This document shows positions 8,999 through 17,985 of a stretch of DNA of 22,649 nucleotides, piece after piece. The position numbers and the translations under genes are program-made. The stretch's first letter is position 1, and every line of letters begins with the position of its first letter. The DNA comes from Perkinsus olseni (Eukaryota; Perkinsozoa; Perkinsida): positions 1-22,649 of the forward strand of contig JABANN010000534.1 in assembly GCA_013115125.1 (NCBI GenBank), read 5' to 3'. The notes under the pieces were generated by a model. The model was not told where the DNA came from, searched no databases, and saw nothing but the letters and a program-made list of their open reading frames with translations.

Positions 8999-11081
8999 AT
9001 GTCTCTCACCTCTCTTATTTGCGCAGCTCTCATCGGCAGTGTTACCGGCCAAGGCACGGTCGTGGGTATCAAACAGGAGAGAATACCATTTCAAAACGGA
9101 AGGACTGGAGCTACCTTCAGTTCCCCGATAGGTAAGTAATTGAGTGCTAATCATTTTGTTGACGTTCGGCTCCTGTTTCTAGGTACTCTGACGCACATTC
9201 AGACGCTCCAACTCAGACGCTCGGATCAAGACGTGTTTGACCGAGACGGGCTTCGCTTCGCTTCGATTGCCGTGGCTGACGATGGTTCAGAACTGCTCGC
9301 CGTCTCCAGTGACCAGAGAGGGTGAGTCCCAGCGGATGTCCTCGCTCGGAGAGGCTTGTGTGCCTGTGCGCTGCTCGTTATCAGAGGTTTCGTTACCCTG
9401 GCCATGCGACCGACTGCTGGCGATCAATATGATATAACTACCGCAAGAGCATATCCGCTGGTTGATCCTGATGGAAACCGCGTGAATGTGTCCTCCACGA
9501 TAAGTGAGCTACTCTCGACGTGGGCCTCTTCATCACGATAGAGCGGTTTTTCAGCTATATCGGTATACGATTGTTCGCGCGTTCCTGGCGATAAGCTGGG
9601 ACGCCGAACTCTCAGGGCATATTCAGTACGAGAGCTCGTGCCTTGGCCTCGCTTCCTCTCTACCGTTCCGACCAAGCGTTGGGTGACCCAACTTGGGTCA
9701 CCCTGCGGTCACCCGGGGCTGCTTCTGGCGGACCTGCCGAATGTGCAGCTGACCCGCGAAGGTAGCTTACCCCGCCGGACATCGATGCACATCGCTCGGG
9801 GGAATTTAATCCGCTGAGAATTTCGCATTGGTCGCGGACTCTTTTGAGTTAGATGGCGGGGCTACTCCGACGTCTCTCATATTGTACTCGAGCGTACTAG
9901 TAGTACGGTACTATCTCAGGCATGGCGGTCAACGGTAGATATCGTCCCGGAGGCCGAGGAGATTTCACTGTCGCTTACCTGGCGAACCCCGTCTTTCCTC
10001 AGACTCTTGACGTTCGCAGGTGAGAGAAGAAGAGTATTGGGACAATTTATTGGATATATGATGTCAATTTTCTTCTTCCGGAATATATTCTATTTCGGCT
10101 CCAGCAAGGTGGTTCTCCTCTCATACCGCTGCATGATGGTCATTAGGTTCCGCAGAGGCGTCAGGACGAGAAGGAGCACTGCAGTGGACGTCACTGAGCT
10201 CAACCAGTGGTGTGGCTTTTATCTCGCGCCTCAGGCGACGATAGCTCACCTGGGTACTCTGAGAATGCAACTTGGAATTGTCTGTATCTATGCTTTCAGG
10301 GCCGTGTGGAGACTTGCTCGCAATCTGCCAGTGGTTCCCTGATGAGACCCCTGGCCCCAACCCAAGACGGGCTGCTGTACCGGTATGGGTATATACTGGA
10401 AATACTTTCTATACATTTTTTATTGAGGTAAAATGAACATTAACCTCATATGGAAAACTTCTTTCATTGCCGATCATCATCGCCCAAAGTTTTGGCATCC
10501 TTTTCCTCCGCAACCTAGAAATCATCTCAGTCCACAGCATTTGGTATGTTCTCAGAATGGCACTTACCAATTACCCTACGCGGTTCGACCCTGTCGTTTT
10601 CAGGCTACCTTTGCTTACAATCCTACCGGTGTGGCGGAGCTCAGCAATGGTGACATAATAATAGCCTCCGTTGTGTATAGTAACCCCACGAAACTAAGAA
10701 TCAGTTATATAACGTCTGATCAGCTGAATAAGGATATTGATGATAGGTTTAGAAGGATAAGCCCGCTGGTTATAGCCGATATAGATCAGGCTGATGGGTA
10801 AGGCCGGTGAGATCTGCTCATCTCGCGTATTTTGCTGGTCTTGCTGATTGATGGTATGTTGGTAGATTCGAAATTGGTGTCCAATCTGGGTTGGCTGTGC
10901 GAGAAGACCCTAGAAGTGGACGGATATTCGTCTACAGCATGAGTGACGACTCGTTTGTAAGGAGGGTCAACGATGATCTCTTGTCGAACACTCACAACTT
11001 GTACTTCCTACTTCTCAGACACCAGGGAGAACCTTGCTCACCACCTTTGAGTGGGAGCCTATTAGGAATCCACGATCGTAG
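8999..11081 (+). CDS. Secreted phytase-like (EstL-type) beta-propeller protein
   Basis: Clear exons at the 5' side are 8999-9131 (signal peptide MSLTSLICAALIGSVTGQ), 9183-9321 and one starting at 9385. At the 3' side they are 10604-10797, 10866-10956 and 11019-11081. Their introns are 51, 63, 68 and 62 nt, and all keep frame. The order of motifs fits the esterase-like activity of phytase family. SIAVADDGSELLAVSSDQRG is followed by GFVTLAM and PLVDPDGNRV. Later come NPTGVAELSNGDIIIAS, then GLAVREDPRSGRIFVYSMSD ending as SDDSF-TPGRTLLTTFEWEP, the usual C-terminal SDDNF...QRT-LL-x-FE block. The middle (9480-10603) is not resolved. Frame pieces such as FLAISWDAELSGHIQYES (9579-9632) and ADSFELDGG look homologous but do not join without unusual junctions, so indels or decay are possible. 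The real substrate in this family is poorly known; secretion is supported by the signal peptide. Confidence 0.6.
9681..9703. repeat. Hairpin in unresolved part of phytase-like gene
   Basis: GGGTGACCC (9681-9689) pairs with GGGTCACCC (9695-9703) around AACTT. It shows the same design as the intergenic hairpins but lies inside a gene, in or next to a possible intron that would start GTGACC. A smaller one (GTACT and AGTAC, 9894-9906) lies 200 bases further on. Both sit exactly where the exon structure becomes hard to follow. Confidence 0.6.
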
Positions 11082-12164
11082 GTATTCCCTACGCGACGTC
11101 GTCCACGCCGATGGCCTCCTCGGCGTGGCGTCTCGGTCTGATAGCTCCGAGCTGAAGTTGCCCGTAACAGCTATCCTTCGACCAATGGATGGGCTAGTAT
11201 TATGGGTTTTTGTATTATCTTCAGCACATTTCATTTCTACTCACTTTTCATCATCACAGCCGCTCTGAGTGGTCCCCTCAGAACGGATCGCTTCATGCGA
11301 GAGTCACTTGGTGACTAACCTTTTCTCTGTAGCAGTCAGTGCTACAATTTTGGCCGAGGGCAGTTGTTCAGTTGTCGAGTTCATTTGGCAGTCGGTCCGG
11401 TCGGCGTACATAAACAGATAGTGACTCACTAGTCGTCTAACAGGGCCGATCCACTTCCCCGGGACGCACGGTTGTGCCCAAGCCGTTTTATCTTCCAAAT
11501 GCTGCCAAGATACCACATTCTCCGTACTTCGTTTGCCACATTAATCCGCAGCGGGAGAGCAGCGCAGCCGCTCCAGCAACGCTCGTCGAATCTCGCTGTG
11601 CCTCTCCGAGATTTACCAACGAGTTCAGTTTGTAATCAGTTTGAATCGGTTCTAAAATGTGCTTAAAGAAGAGGCGTTTCGATTGACTGCTCAGCAGTCC
11701 TCGGCAGACAGCAGTCGAGCGGTTACACGAGAAGCTGCTGAGGTTGATCGAGAGATCATATCTCGGCGTCAGGTCTCAGGCATAACGCCGCGGATACGAG
11801 TATTATACGGCCCACAAGAATGAGAGGACGGTTTGACGAAGATACGCATAAGTTCTACTCACGACCACTTTACGTTGAACTAGTTGAAGTCCCGAGGCCG
11901 GCCAAAAACTGACCGGCCATAACTGCCAAAAAATTAACGTTGCATAAGAATCGACTCAAAACTGCGTGATCTTTCCGTCCGATCTGGCCTGCTGTCCGAC
12001 TTCCTATGGTGTCATCACTTGAAAGAACGGCAACAGCGTGGCAGATGGCGGTCTACAACAGCACAATCACGAACATGAGGACAGCATGAGGGAGCAGCCG
12101 CGGCGGCGGTGCTCTCAACAGAAGGCACATTGAATGGTATGTGATGATCGTGATGATGATGCTT
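11082..12164. other. Spacer between two converging genes
   Basis: About 1.1 kb separate the stop of the phytase-like gene and the stop of the minus-strand cysteine-rich gene. No gene was recognised. A possible hairpin lies just after the phytase-like stop: CCACGCCGA (11103-11111) pairs with TCGGCGTGG (11120-11128). A short GATGAT-type simple repeat lies near 12140-12160. Confidence 0.55.
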
Positions 12165-13316
12165 TCATGTACACTGAGGATGTGAGAAGGCTCTGAAGAT
12201 GTTACTGATGCTACTCGTCACGGCGCCGAACTTGTCCTGGAGGCGCCCCATCAAGTTCCTCACACCAGCCTTGAACCGTGCCTTGCCGCGTCTTTGAGTG
12301 ATAGCCAGCAGGCCTTGTACTGACTCTGAGTACGGTCGGGCTCCCTTCAGCAGGGTTTCAGGGTTCGAGTCCATCTCAGTGAAATAAGTGTGCATCATCG
12401 CCCCCATCATGACCAGCCTCCCAACGTTGAGCCCGTGACCTTTCACGAGATTCCTGATCTCATTCGACAGGCCGTCAATAATCTCAGCGATCAAAGCGAT
12501 CATCTTCGACAGGCCCAGCAGGGCGCTGGACACCAGTGGCGGTGCGAACTCAGCAGAAGCCCCGAGGACGGAGGCTCCCACTGTCGCGACCATCGCTCCA
12601 ACGGCAGTACCGCAGTCGAAGGACGATCTGGCGCAGCCGAGGCCACAGGTTTTTACTAATCCGTTGGTGTTCTGCGAACAATCTGTTGAGCATCGTGAGC
12701 GTATCAGGCTTGGCTCCATCCCAGCAGGGCAGGGTTTGTAGCACTTCCCCATCATCAGCGACTCCCCGTGAGAACAGGGTGGGTCGATCATTCGACCGAA
12801 GCTGCCGTCCATCGGGCACTTGCACCAGAACATACGGTGAGTCTTGCCGAAGTAATTCTGAAACTCATCTTTGCAGAATTCCCGGCAGTTTCTTTTGCAC
12901 TTCCAACCGAACCCGGGTCGATTTCCGCTCAGACCGGGGCCGTCGCACATGGCTTTCCTCTTTTCCCTTTTTTTCATCAGTTTTCGCCAACAGAACTTCG
13001 GGCTCGATCGAAAGGACTCCGTCCACTCTACGGATTTCTCACGGATCCTCCCAAGCTCACCTGTCTCCGCCAGAGAGGCGACCTCGTCCAGATCAGAGTC
13101 CCCGATTGGTCCCCACTTGTCCTCTGGCCAATACTCGCACATCAGCTCCATGACATCGCGGTCCTCGCCAGACACAGCGTCGAAGGACCCTTGGCGACCG
13201 CAGAGGCCGTCATCGCCTGAGGTTGAGTTGAAGACCGGGAAGAGGTCTTCAGGGTAGGCCAGGGCGGCGAGTAGGAGGGTGGTCGTGGTGGAAGATACGA
13301 TGGTGGTGATGGTCAT
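12165..13316 (-). CDS. Secreted cysteine-rich protein, hydrophobic C-half, unknown
   Basis: The open frame continues upstream to an ATG at 13403, but the ATG at 13316 puts a good signal peptide (MTITTIVSSTTTTLLLAALA) at the N-terminus, so I prefer it (383 residues). After an acidic segment comes a basic, cysteine-rich block with closely spaced Cys residues (CKRNCREFCKDEF, then FWCKCPMDG, then GKCYKPCPAGMEPS and several more). Next is a small-residue hydrophobic stretch (AVGAMVATVGASVLGASAEF, then SSALLGLSKMIALIAEIIDG) that could form one or two amphipathic or membrane-active helices, and last a basic tail. I recognise no named family. A single exon, a signal peptide and lineage-type Cys spacing suggest an extracellular or wall protein. 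Membrane insertion is only inference from hydrophobicity. Confidence 0.72.
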   Translation of the reverse strand: MTITTIVSSTTTTLLLAALAYPEDLFPVFNSTSGDDGLCGRQGSFDAVSGEDRDVMELMCEYWPEDKWGPIGDSDLDEVASLAETGELGRIREKSVEWTESFRSSPKFCWRKLMKKREKRKAMCDGPGLSGNRPGFGWKCKRNCREFCKDEFQNYFGKTHRMFWCKCPMDGSFGRMIDPPCSHGESLMMGKCYKPCPAGMEPSLIRSRCSTDCSQNTNGLVKTCGLGCARSSFDCGTAVGAMVATVGASVLGASAEFAPPLVSSALLGLSKMIALIAEIIDGLSNEIRNLVKGHGLNVGRLVMMGAMMHTYFTEMDSNPETLLKGARPYSESVQGLLAITQRRGKARFKAGVRNLMGRLQDKFGAVTSSISNIFRAFSHPQCT

Positions 13317-13403
13317 AGTAGAAAAGGGGCCTGCTGACGACGGTGATGAAGATAAGGGAGAGTGCGTAACGCAATGAGCTCTCGGGGAAGATGAGGACGA
13401 CAA

Positions 13404-14178
13404 TGGGAAGCGATAGTCTACCCAAATTCACCATGGACGTATCCAAGGTTGAACCTCGGAAGATTCCAAGTAACTCAAGTATCGATCACATGCTCTCAGA
13501 GAGGATACTCGACGAGCGATCTTCACACCAACTGCACCCCTCCCGAAGGGAGGGCGTGATCAAAACCCTCGACTGCCAGCCTTACAACAAAGGCAGTGAG
13601 AAGATTTTCATCATCGGCCGGCCTCCTTTTTCCCAGTGAAAACAAGACACGTCAGGCGAGGTAGAATATACGGTCCAGAAGTGAGCCCCTCATCATCAGG
13701 CTTGACAGTCGGATAAACGAACGGCGCCCGTAAGGGCAAACTTCCGAGAATGATCGAAGGGCGTCCGAACGGCAGAACCACTCGGATTCTTGCTAAATCT
13801 TGCGCACTTACGGTTTCCTCAACGCGGCAGCCGTCTTCGTGATGAGCACGGTTGCCCAACGACCAGTCCAAACCGTCGCCTAAGCTGCTGCTATCTTTAC
13901 CTCTACGATCTCTAATGCCGCCCAAAAATCTGTTTTCGTGACTCCCGTCAGCTTCACGATGACTTCCGTGTCGCTTCGCCCTGCGACCGTCGCTGAGGTT
14001 CGAGCGCCGTCCTCTTCCGTCGTGCTTTGCGTGCTCCCTTTCGACCATCGTCGACCCTCTACTACTACCGACCAGCTCATCGTCATTATCATCACCTTTG
14101 CCTGGGTTCAATGCTGTTTACCTTCACTTACAGGCTCCTGGGTGTTGTTGCCCCTTTTTCTTCTCCCCCACTTCTGTG
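13404..14178. promoter_or_regulatory. Divergent intergenic region before ATP synthase alpha
   Basis: This lies between two divergently transcribed genes and probably holds both promoters, but I see no recognisable TATA-type element. A pyrimidine-rich run ending TTCACTTACAG (14123-14133) gives a good 3' splice acceptor 45 bases before the ATP synthase ATG, with no donor nearby. It could be the acceptor of a 5'UTR intron or of spliced-leader trans-splicing, which is known in Perkinsus and dinoflagellates. An open frame of 166 codons runs antisense here (14111-13611) but is low-complexity and charged, and I do not accept it as a gene. Confidence 0.35.
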
Positions 14179-16515
14179 ATGCTCTCCCGACTGCTTACTC
14201 GCGGCCCTCTACGAGCCACCGCAGCGACCATCGCCGCCCGTACCTGCCTTCCGGCTACGTCCCGTCTTCTGCACACCACCGCCCCTCGGTTGGCTGCCAA
14301 GGTCGTCAGCAACCCCGTCGCCCGCTTCTCGATCAAGCCCTTATTCTCGCAGGTATCCCCGGCGGAGGTGACCTCAATCCTCGAGGAACGCATTGCTGGT
14401 TTCAAAGACCATAAGGACGTCGATGAGGTTGGCCTGGTCCTGTCTGTAGCAGACGGCATCGCCCGTAAGCTCCTCGGCAACCACACCAGCTCGCCATTCG
14501 AAACCCTTCCCTTTGGCAGGTATCTATGGTCTTAACAACGTCCAGGCAGGCGAGATGGTTGAATTCTCCTGCGGACTAAAGGTACCAGTAGCAGCAGCAC
14601 TCGATGATGATTCTATTAATAATTGCTTGCTTTAGGGTATGGCCTTGAACTTGGAGACCGATAATGTCGGTGTTGTCGTTTTCGGTGAGGATCGTAACAT
14701 TCTTGAAGGAGATTCCGTCAAGCGTGAGTGCTGCTGCCGCTACTCCTGTCCTCCGACTGAGAGTGTCCCCATGCAGGTACGAAGGCTATCGTTGATGTCC
14801 CCGTCGGGAAGGAGCTCCTCGGCCGGGTTGTGGACGGCCTCGGGAACCCGATTGATGATATGGGACCGATCAACGCCAAGCAACGTAGGCCGGCCGACGC
14901 TAGGTTGGGACTCGAGCGAAGACTTTCTGTTCCTGTTTCAGGCAGCCGCGTCGAAGTGAAGGCGCCCGGCATCATCCCTCGTCAGTCTGTGAGCGAACCG
15001 ATGAGTACTGGCCTGAAGGCTGTCGACTCCCTCATTCCGATCGGCCGAGGGCAGCGTGAGCTCATCATTGGGGATCGCCAGACCGGCAAGACGGCCATTG
15101 CTGTTGATACGATACTCAACCAGAAGCAGGTCAATGAGAACCCCGACCCGACAAAACATCTGTGAGGCACACTCGAGGTCGAGACGCCGACCAAAGATTC
15201 CTTTCAGTTACTGCGTGTACGTCGCCATCGGCCAGAAGCGATCCACGGTCGCTCAGATCGTAGAAGTGTTAAGGAAGTTCGGGTAGGCCTTCCCTGGGGC
15301 GATTCGGGTTGTTGTTTTCACCATTCCTCGTCAGTTGCATGAGCTACTCGACGGTAGTGGCGGCGACGGCCTCTGACCCAGCCCCCCTGCAGTATCTGGC
15401 ACCCTACTCCGGTACGAGACGGCCGGGCGACCTCTCCTGGATTCGCTAGAGCGTCGCTGTTCAGGCTGCGCTATGGGCGAGTACTTCCGCGATAACGGCA
15501 TGCATTCTGTCATCGTGTACGATGATCTCTCCAAGCAAGCCGTGGCCTACCGTCAGATGTCTCTGCTGTTGAGGAGGCCTCCGGGACGCGAAGCTTATCC
15601 TGGTAGGTCGAACGAGAGCATCGAAGAGCATCACCACCGGGTCTGCTGGTAGGTGATGTCTTCTATTTGCATTCTCGTCTACTCGAGAGAGCCGCGAAGA
15701 TGAACGCACGCACCAAGAAGGGTGGCAGCCTGACGGCCTTGCCGATCATAGAGACCCAGGCTGGCGATGTGTCCGCCTTCATTCCGACCAACGTCATCTC
15801 CATCACTGACGGACAGATTTTCTTGGAGTCCGAGCTCTTCTACAAGTAGGTTACAATTTTGTGGCGCGCGAACTGTCGTACCTATTTTTTCAGGGGAATC
15901 CGCCCCGCAGTAAATGTGGGTTTGTCCGTGTCTCGAGTGGGGTCTGCGGCACAGACGAAGGCGATGAAGCAGGTGAGTCGTCTCTCGAGCTGGATGTAGC
16001 CGATCGTGCGCCATCAGGTTGCCGGTACCCTTAAATTGGAGTTGGCTCAGTATCGTGAGGTTGCTGCCTTCGCGCAGTTCGGTTCGGATCTGGACCAGAC
16101 GACGCAGCAGCAGCTCCTTAGGTGGCCTAGAGTCTTTAGTTTCAGGATCTACGCGACTTGTCGTTATCTTCAGAGGTGGCATCCTGACCGAGCTTCTGAA
16201 GCAGAAGCAGTACAGCCCGATGGCGACCGAGGTCGAGGTTGTCACCATCTACGCCGGCGTTCGGGGATACCTCGATAAGGTCGCTCAGAAGGAGATCCCG
16301 AGGTGGGCGGCGCAGGGGGAATTTCGTGGCGCAGCGGTCATCGTGATGGCAGGTTCGAAACCATGTGGCTTGAGCACGTCTCACAGAATCACCCCGACAT
16401 TCTGAAGGCGATCAGAGCGGAGCATCTCATCTCCGACACGACCGAGGAGAACCTGAAGAACGCCATGGACGAGTTCCTCACCATCAACGAGTTCGAGGCT
16501 CGTCATGCCCAGTAG
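14179..16515 (+). CDS. ATP5F1A: ATP synthase F1 subunit alpha, mitochondrial
   Basis: This is the nucleotide-binding alpha subunit of the F1 head of mitochondrial ATP synthase. I place 13 exons: 14179-14464, 14520-14581, 14636-14723, 14777-14884, 14942-15161, 15208-15282, 15335-15411, 15465-15602, 15653-15845, 15894-15972, 16018-16121, 16174-16302 and 16353-16515. They sum to 1722 nt, exactly 573 residues plus stop, with no internal stop. The N-terminus ([20 protein letters not shown]) is Arg-rich without acids, as a mitochondrial presequence should be. Walker A GDRQTGKT lies near residues 225-232, [12 protein letters not shown] further on, and the [13 protein letters not shown] segment carries the arginine finger. 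The C-terminus aligns in length with the family. The 12 introns are 45-57 nt, all GT-AG. Nothing suggests decay, so it is a reliable anchor for splice rules here. Confidence 0.97.
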
Positions 16516-16796
16516 AACAATTTCGTGGCGCGTGACGTTGGCAGAGGCGCATCACCCGAGACAAGAGGCTGAGCCTTCTCCTTTTTCTTCAACATTGTGA
16601 CGATTATCGTGTTGTAGCCACAGTCTGCTGTTGCTGGTGCTCTGAGTCCGTCGGTGGCTCGGCGGCACCCAGACAGCTTTGTTTTGGTTTCGGCATTCCA
16701 AGGGTTTGCGTATCTTTCGTGGGTTCATACCATCTGTATCAAGTTGAGTTTTTGTCTTTGTTTCTTCCGCCGTTTTCCTTCTACCTGCGGTCAGCA

Positions 16797-17622
16797 ATGG
16801 GAATCCAGTCACGGCGCCTCAGAGGTGTCCGACTGCAGCTGCTCGACTTCGAGACAGACGCCAAGCAGATCGAGAAATTAACGATCCTGGCCAACGATAA
16901 GTGCGGCACTAAGAAATGTGAGTTGGACGAGGAGTGGTAGCGGGCTCCGACGGAGGCTCGGCAGGGCGGTCGATGCTCTCGACATTACGGCGAGAAGCGG
17001 CTGAGGACCAGAGGGTTGTTGTGACGTTCGAGCAGAGCGCTAGGACGAGAACTATAGCGGGCTTCCTTTGGTAAGCCATTCGCCCGGGTTCGATCCCTGG
17101 TGGGGGTATTTTTCTTTATGTTGCTGTTCATTGTGGTAGGTTCTCTCTGAACTCCTCCAGAGAAGCGATAATTAGAGACACTTGGGTGTCGCCTCGGCGA
17201 AGACGTCAAGGGCTGGCGTCCGATATGGTCAGCTGGTTCGATGATGATCGCCTCCCTCCCCCTCACTATGCTGGTGTAGGTGCTCCATCTCGTAGTGTTC
17301 TTGGTCGGCTCCCCGGCCCTGTCCGTGCCTCGTCGCCGTCGCAGTAGCAGCAGTGGAGGGGTCGCCACCAGCGGTCGTGTTGGCAGCGCAGCGCCGATCA
17401 CCGGAGGCTTCCTGGCCAAGCCCGAGCTACTCTCCTTACAGAAGTTACTGGCGTACCCTCTGCAAGGCTCATCTACCTTCTGGGCGTCTCTGGGCTTTGT
17501 GCGAGATCCGACCCTTCCGGGCTGTCTCAAACTCGACCGGGAAGATCTTGTGAGTTGTGCGATGGATGGTATGGCGGTATCTCTGCCTGGCTCAGATACA
17601 CTTGATACAGACTCGAGCTTGA
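16797..17622 (+). CDS. GNAT-family N-acetyltransferase, copy 1
   Basis: The product would transfer acetyl from acetyl-CoA to an amine. Exons are 16797-16917, 16941-17070, 17140-17227, 17280-17549 and 17596-17622, giving 211 residues. The beta-4 strand region (QRVVVTFEQSARTRTIAGFLW) leads to motif A, IIRDTWVSPRRRRQGLASDM, with the R-x-x-G-x-A acetyl-CoA loop. Motif B is seen at STFWASLGF, after a Ser/Gly-rich insert of about 35 residues. The last three splice junctions match copy 2, and both copies have an 88-nt motif-A exon. The first junction needs a 23-nt intron (16918-16940), so a frameshift or a different exon is possible. If the last intron is retained, the frame runs on to 17717. A strong pyrimidine tract ending GGTCAG stands two bases before the ATG. 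The acceptor substrate cannot be told. Confidence 0.66.
17078..17108 (+). other. tRNA 3'-half-like fragment inside an intron
   Basis: CCGGG-TTCGATC-CCTGG (17084-17100) is a well-paired T arm with the B-box core, followed by TGGGGGT and A like an acceptor 3' strand and discriminator. GGCTT (17060-17064) and AAGCC (17073-17077) could form an anticodon-like stem, but its loop has eight bases and its 5' strand lies in the preceding exon. No D arm or matching 5' acceptor strand exists. The fragment sits in the 69-nt intron (17071-17139) of GNAT copy 1; the same intron of copy 2 has 48 nt and lacks it. It looks like an inserted tRNA 3' end, not a gene. Confidence 0.5.
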
Positions 17623-17985
17623 CGATGTCGCGCGCCACGAAATTGATGACGAAGTCGTCACTGTACCCTATTATTACGGTGTCTCTCACTAACGAGGGAG
17701 GCAGCGGTGTAACATAGATGAGGTGCCCCTCCCCCTCCAGGGGGGGGGTGGCTACTCGATACATGTATAGTTGATAACGTTGTATATCTTAGCAGAAGCA
17801 GCAGATGAGCTGACCACAACGCTGGCGGCCTGTATGGTACTGATGATACCTCTTGTCGAGGACTTGCGTGGGGGGCAGGGTGGTTGTTGTTGATGCGTTA
17901 CTGTCAGCCATTCTGTCGTTTCGCCTTCCTTCTCGTCTTTCCTCGTCCCCTTCTGCTCCACGGCCCTAATTTCCTGCCATTCATC
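17623..17985. other. Spacer between the two GNAT copies
   Basis: It holds an alternative open extension of copy 1 (to 17717), a G run near 17743, and then the pyrimidine-rich upstream region of copy 2. A candidate 3' splice acceptor (GTTACTGTCAG near 17907) could serve a leader intron or trans-splicing. No separate gene is seen. Confidence 0.45.

Noticed and set aside
13611-14111. Antisense open frame of 166 codons before the ATP synthase gene
   Set aside because: Composition is Arg/Gly/Asp/Ser low-complexity, no domain is visible, and it overlaps the likely promoter and leader of a strong gene.
14465-14535. Read-through of the first ATP synthase intron as coding
   Set aside because: The frame stays open to 14535, but removal of 14465-14519 restores [17 protein letters not shown], which is the family sequence.
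17034-17108. Complete tRNA gene
   Set aside because: The T arm is good but the 5' acceptor strand does not pair, no D arm exists, and the anticodon-like loop has eight bases. The left part is an exon of GNAT copy 1.
16985-17764. Minus-strand open frame of 259 codons
   Set aside because: It runs antisense to GNAT copy 1 exons and its intron, and shows only Arg/Ser/Pro-rich content.
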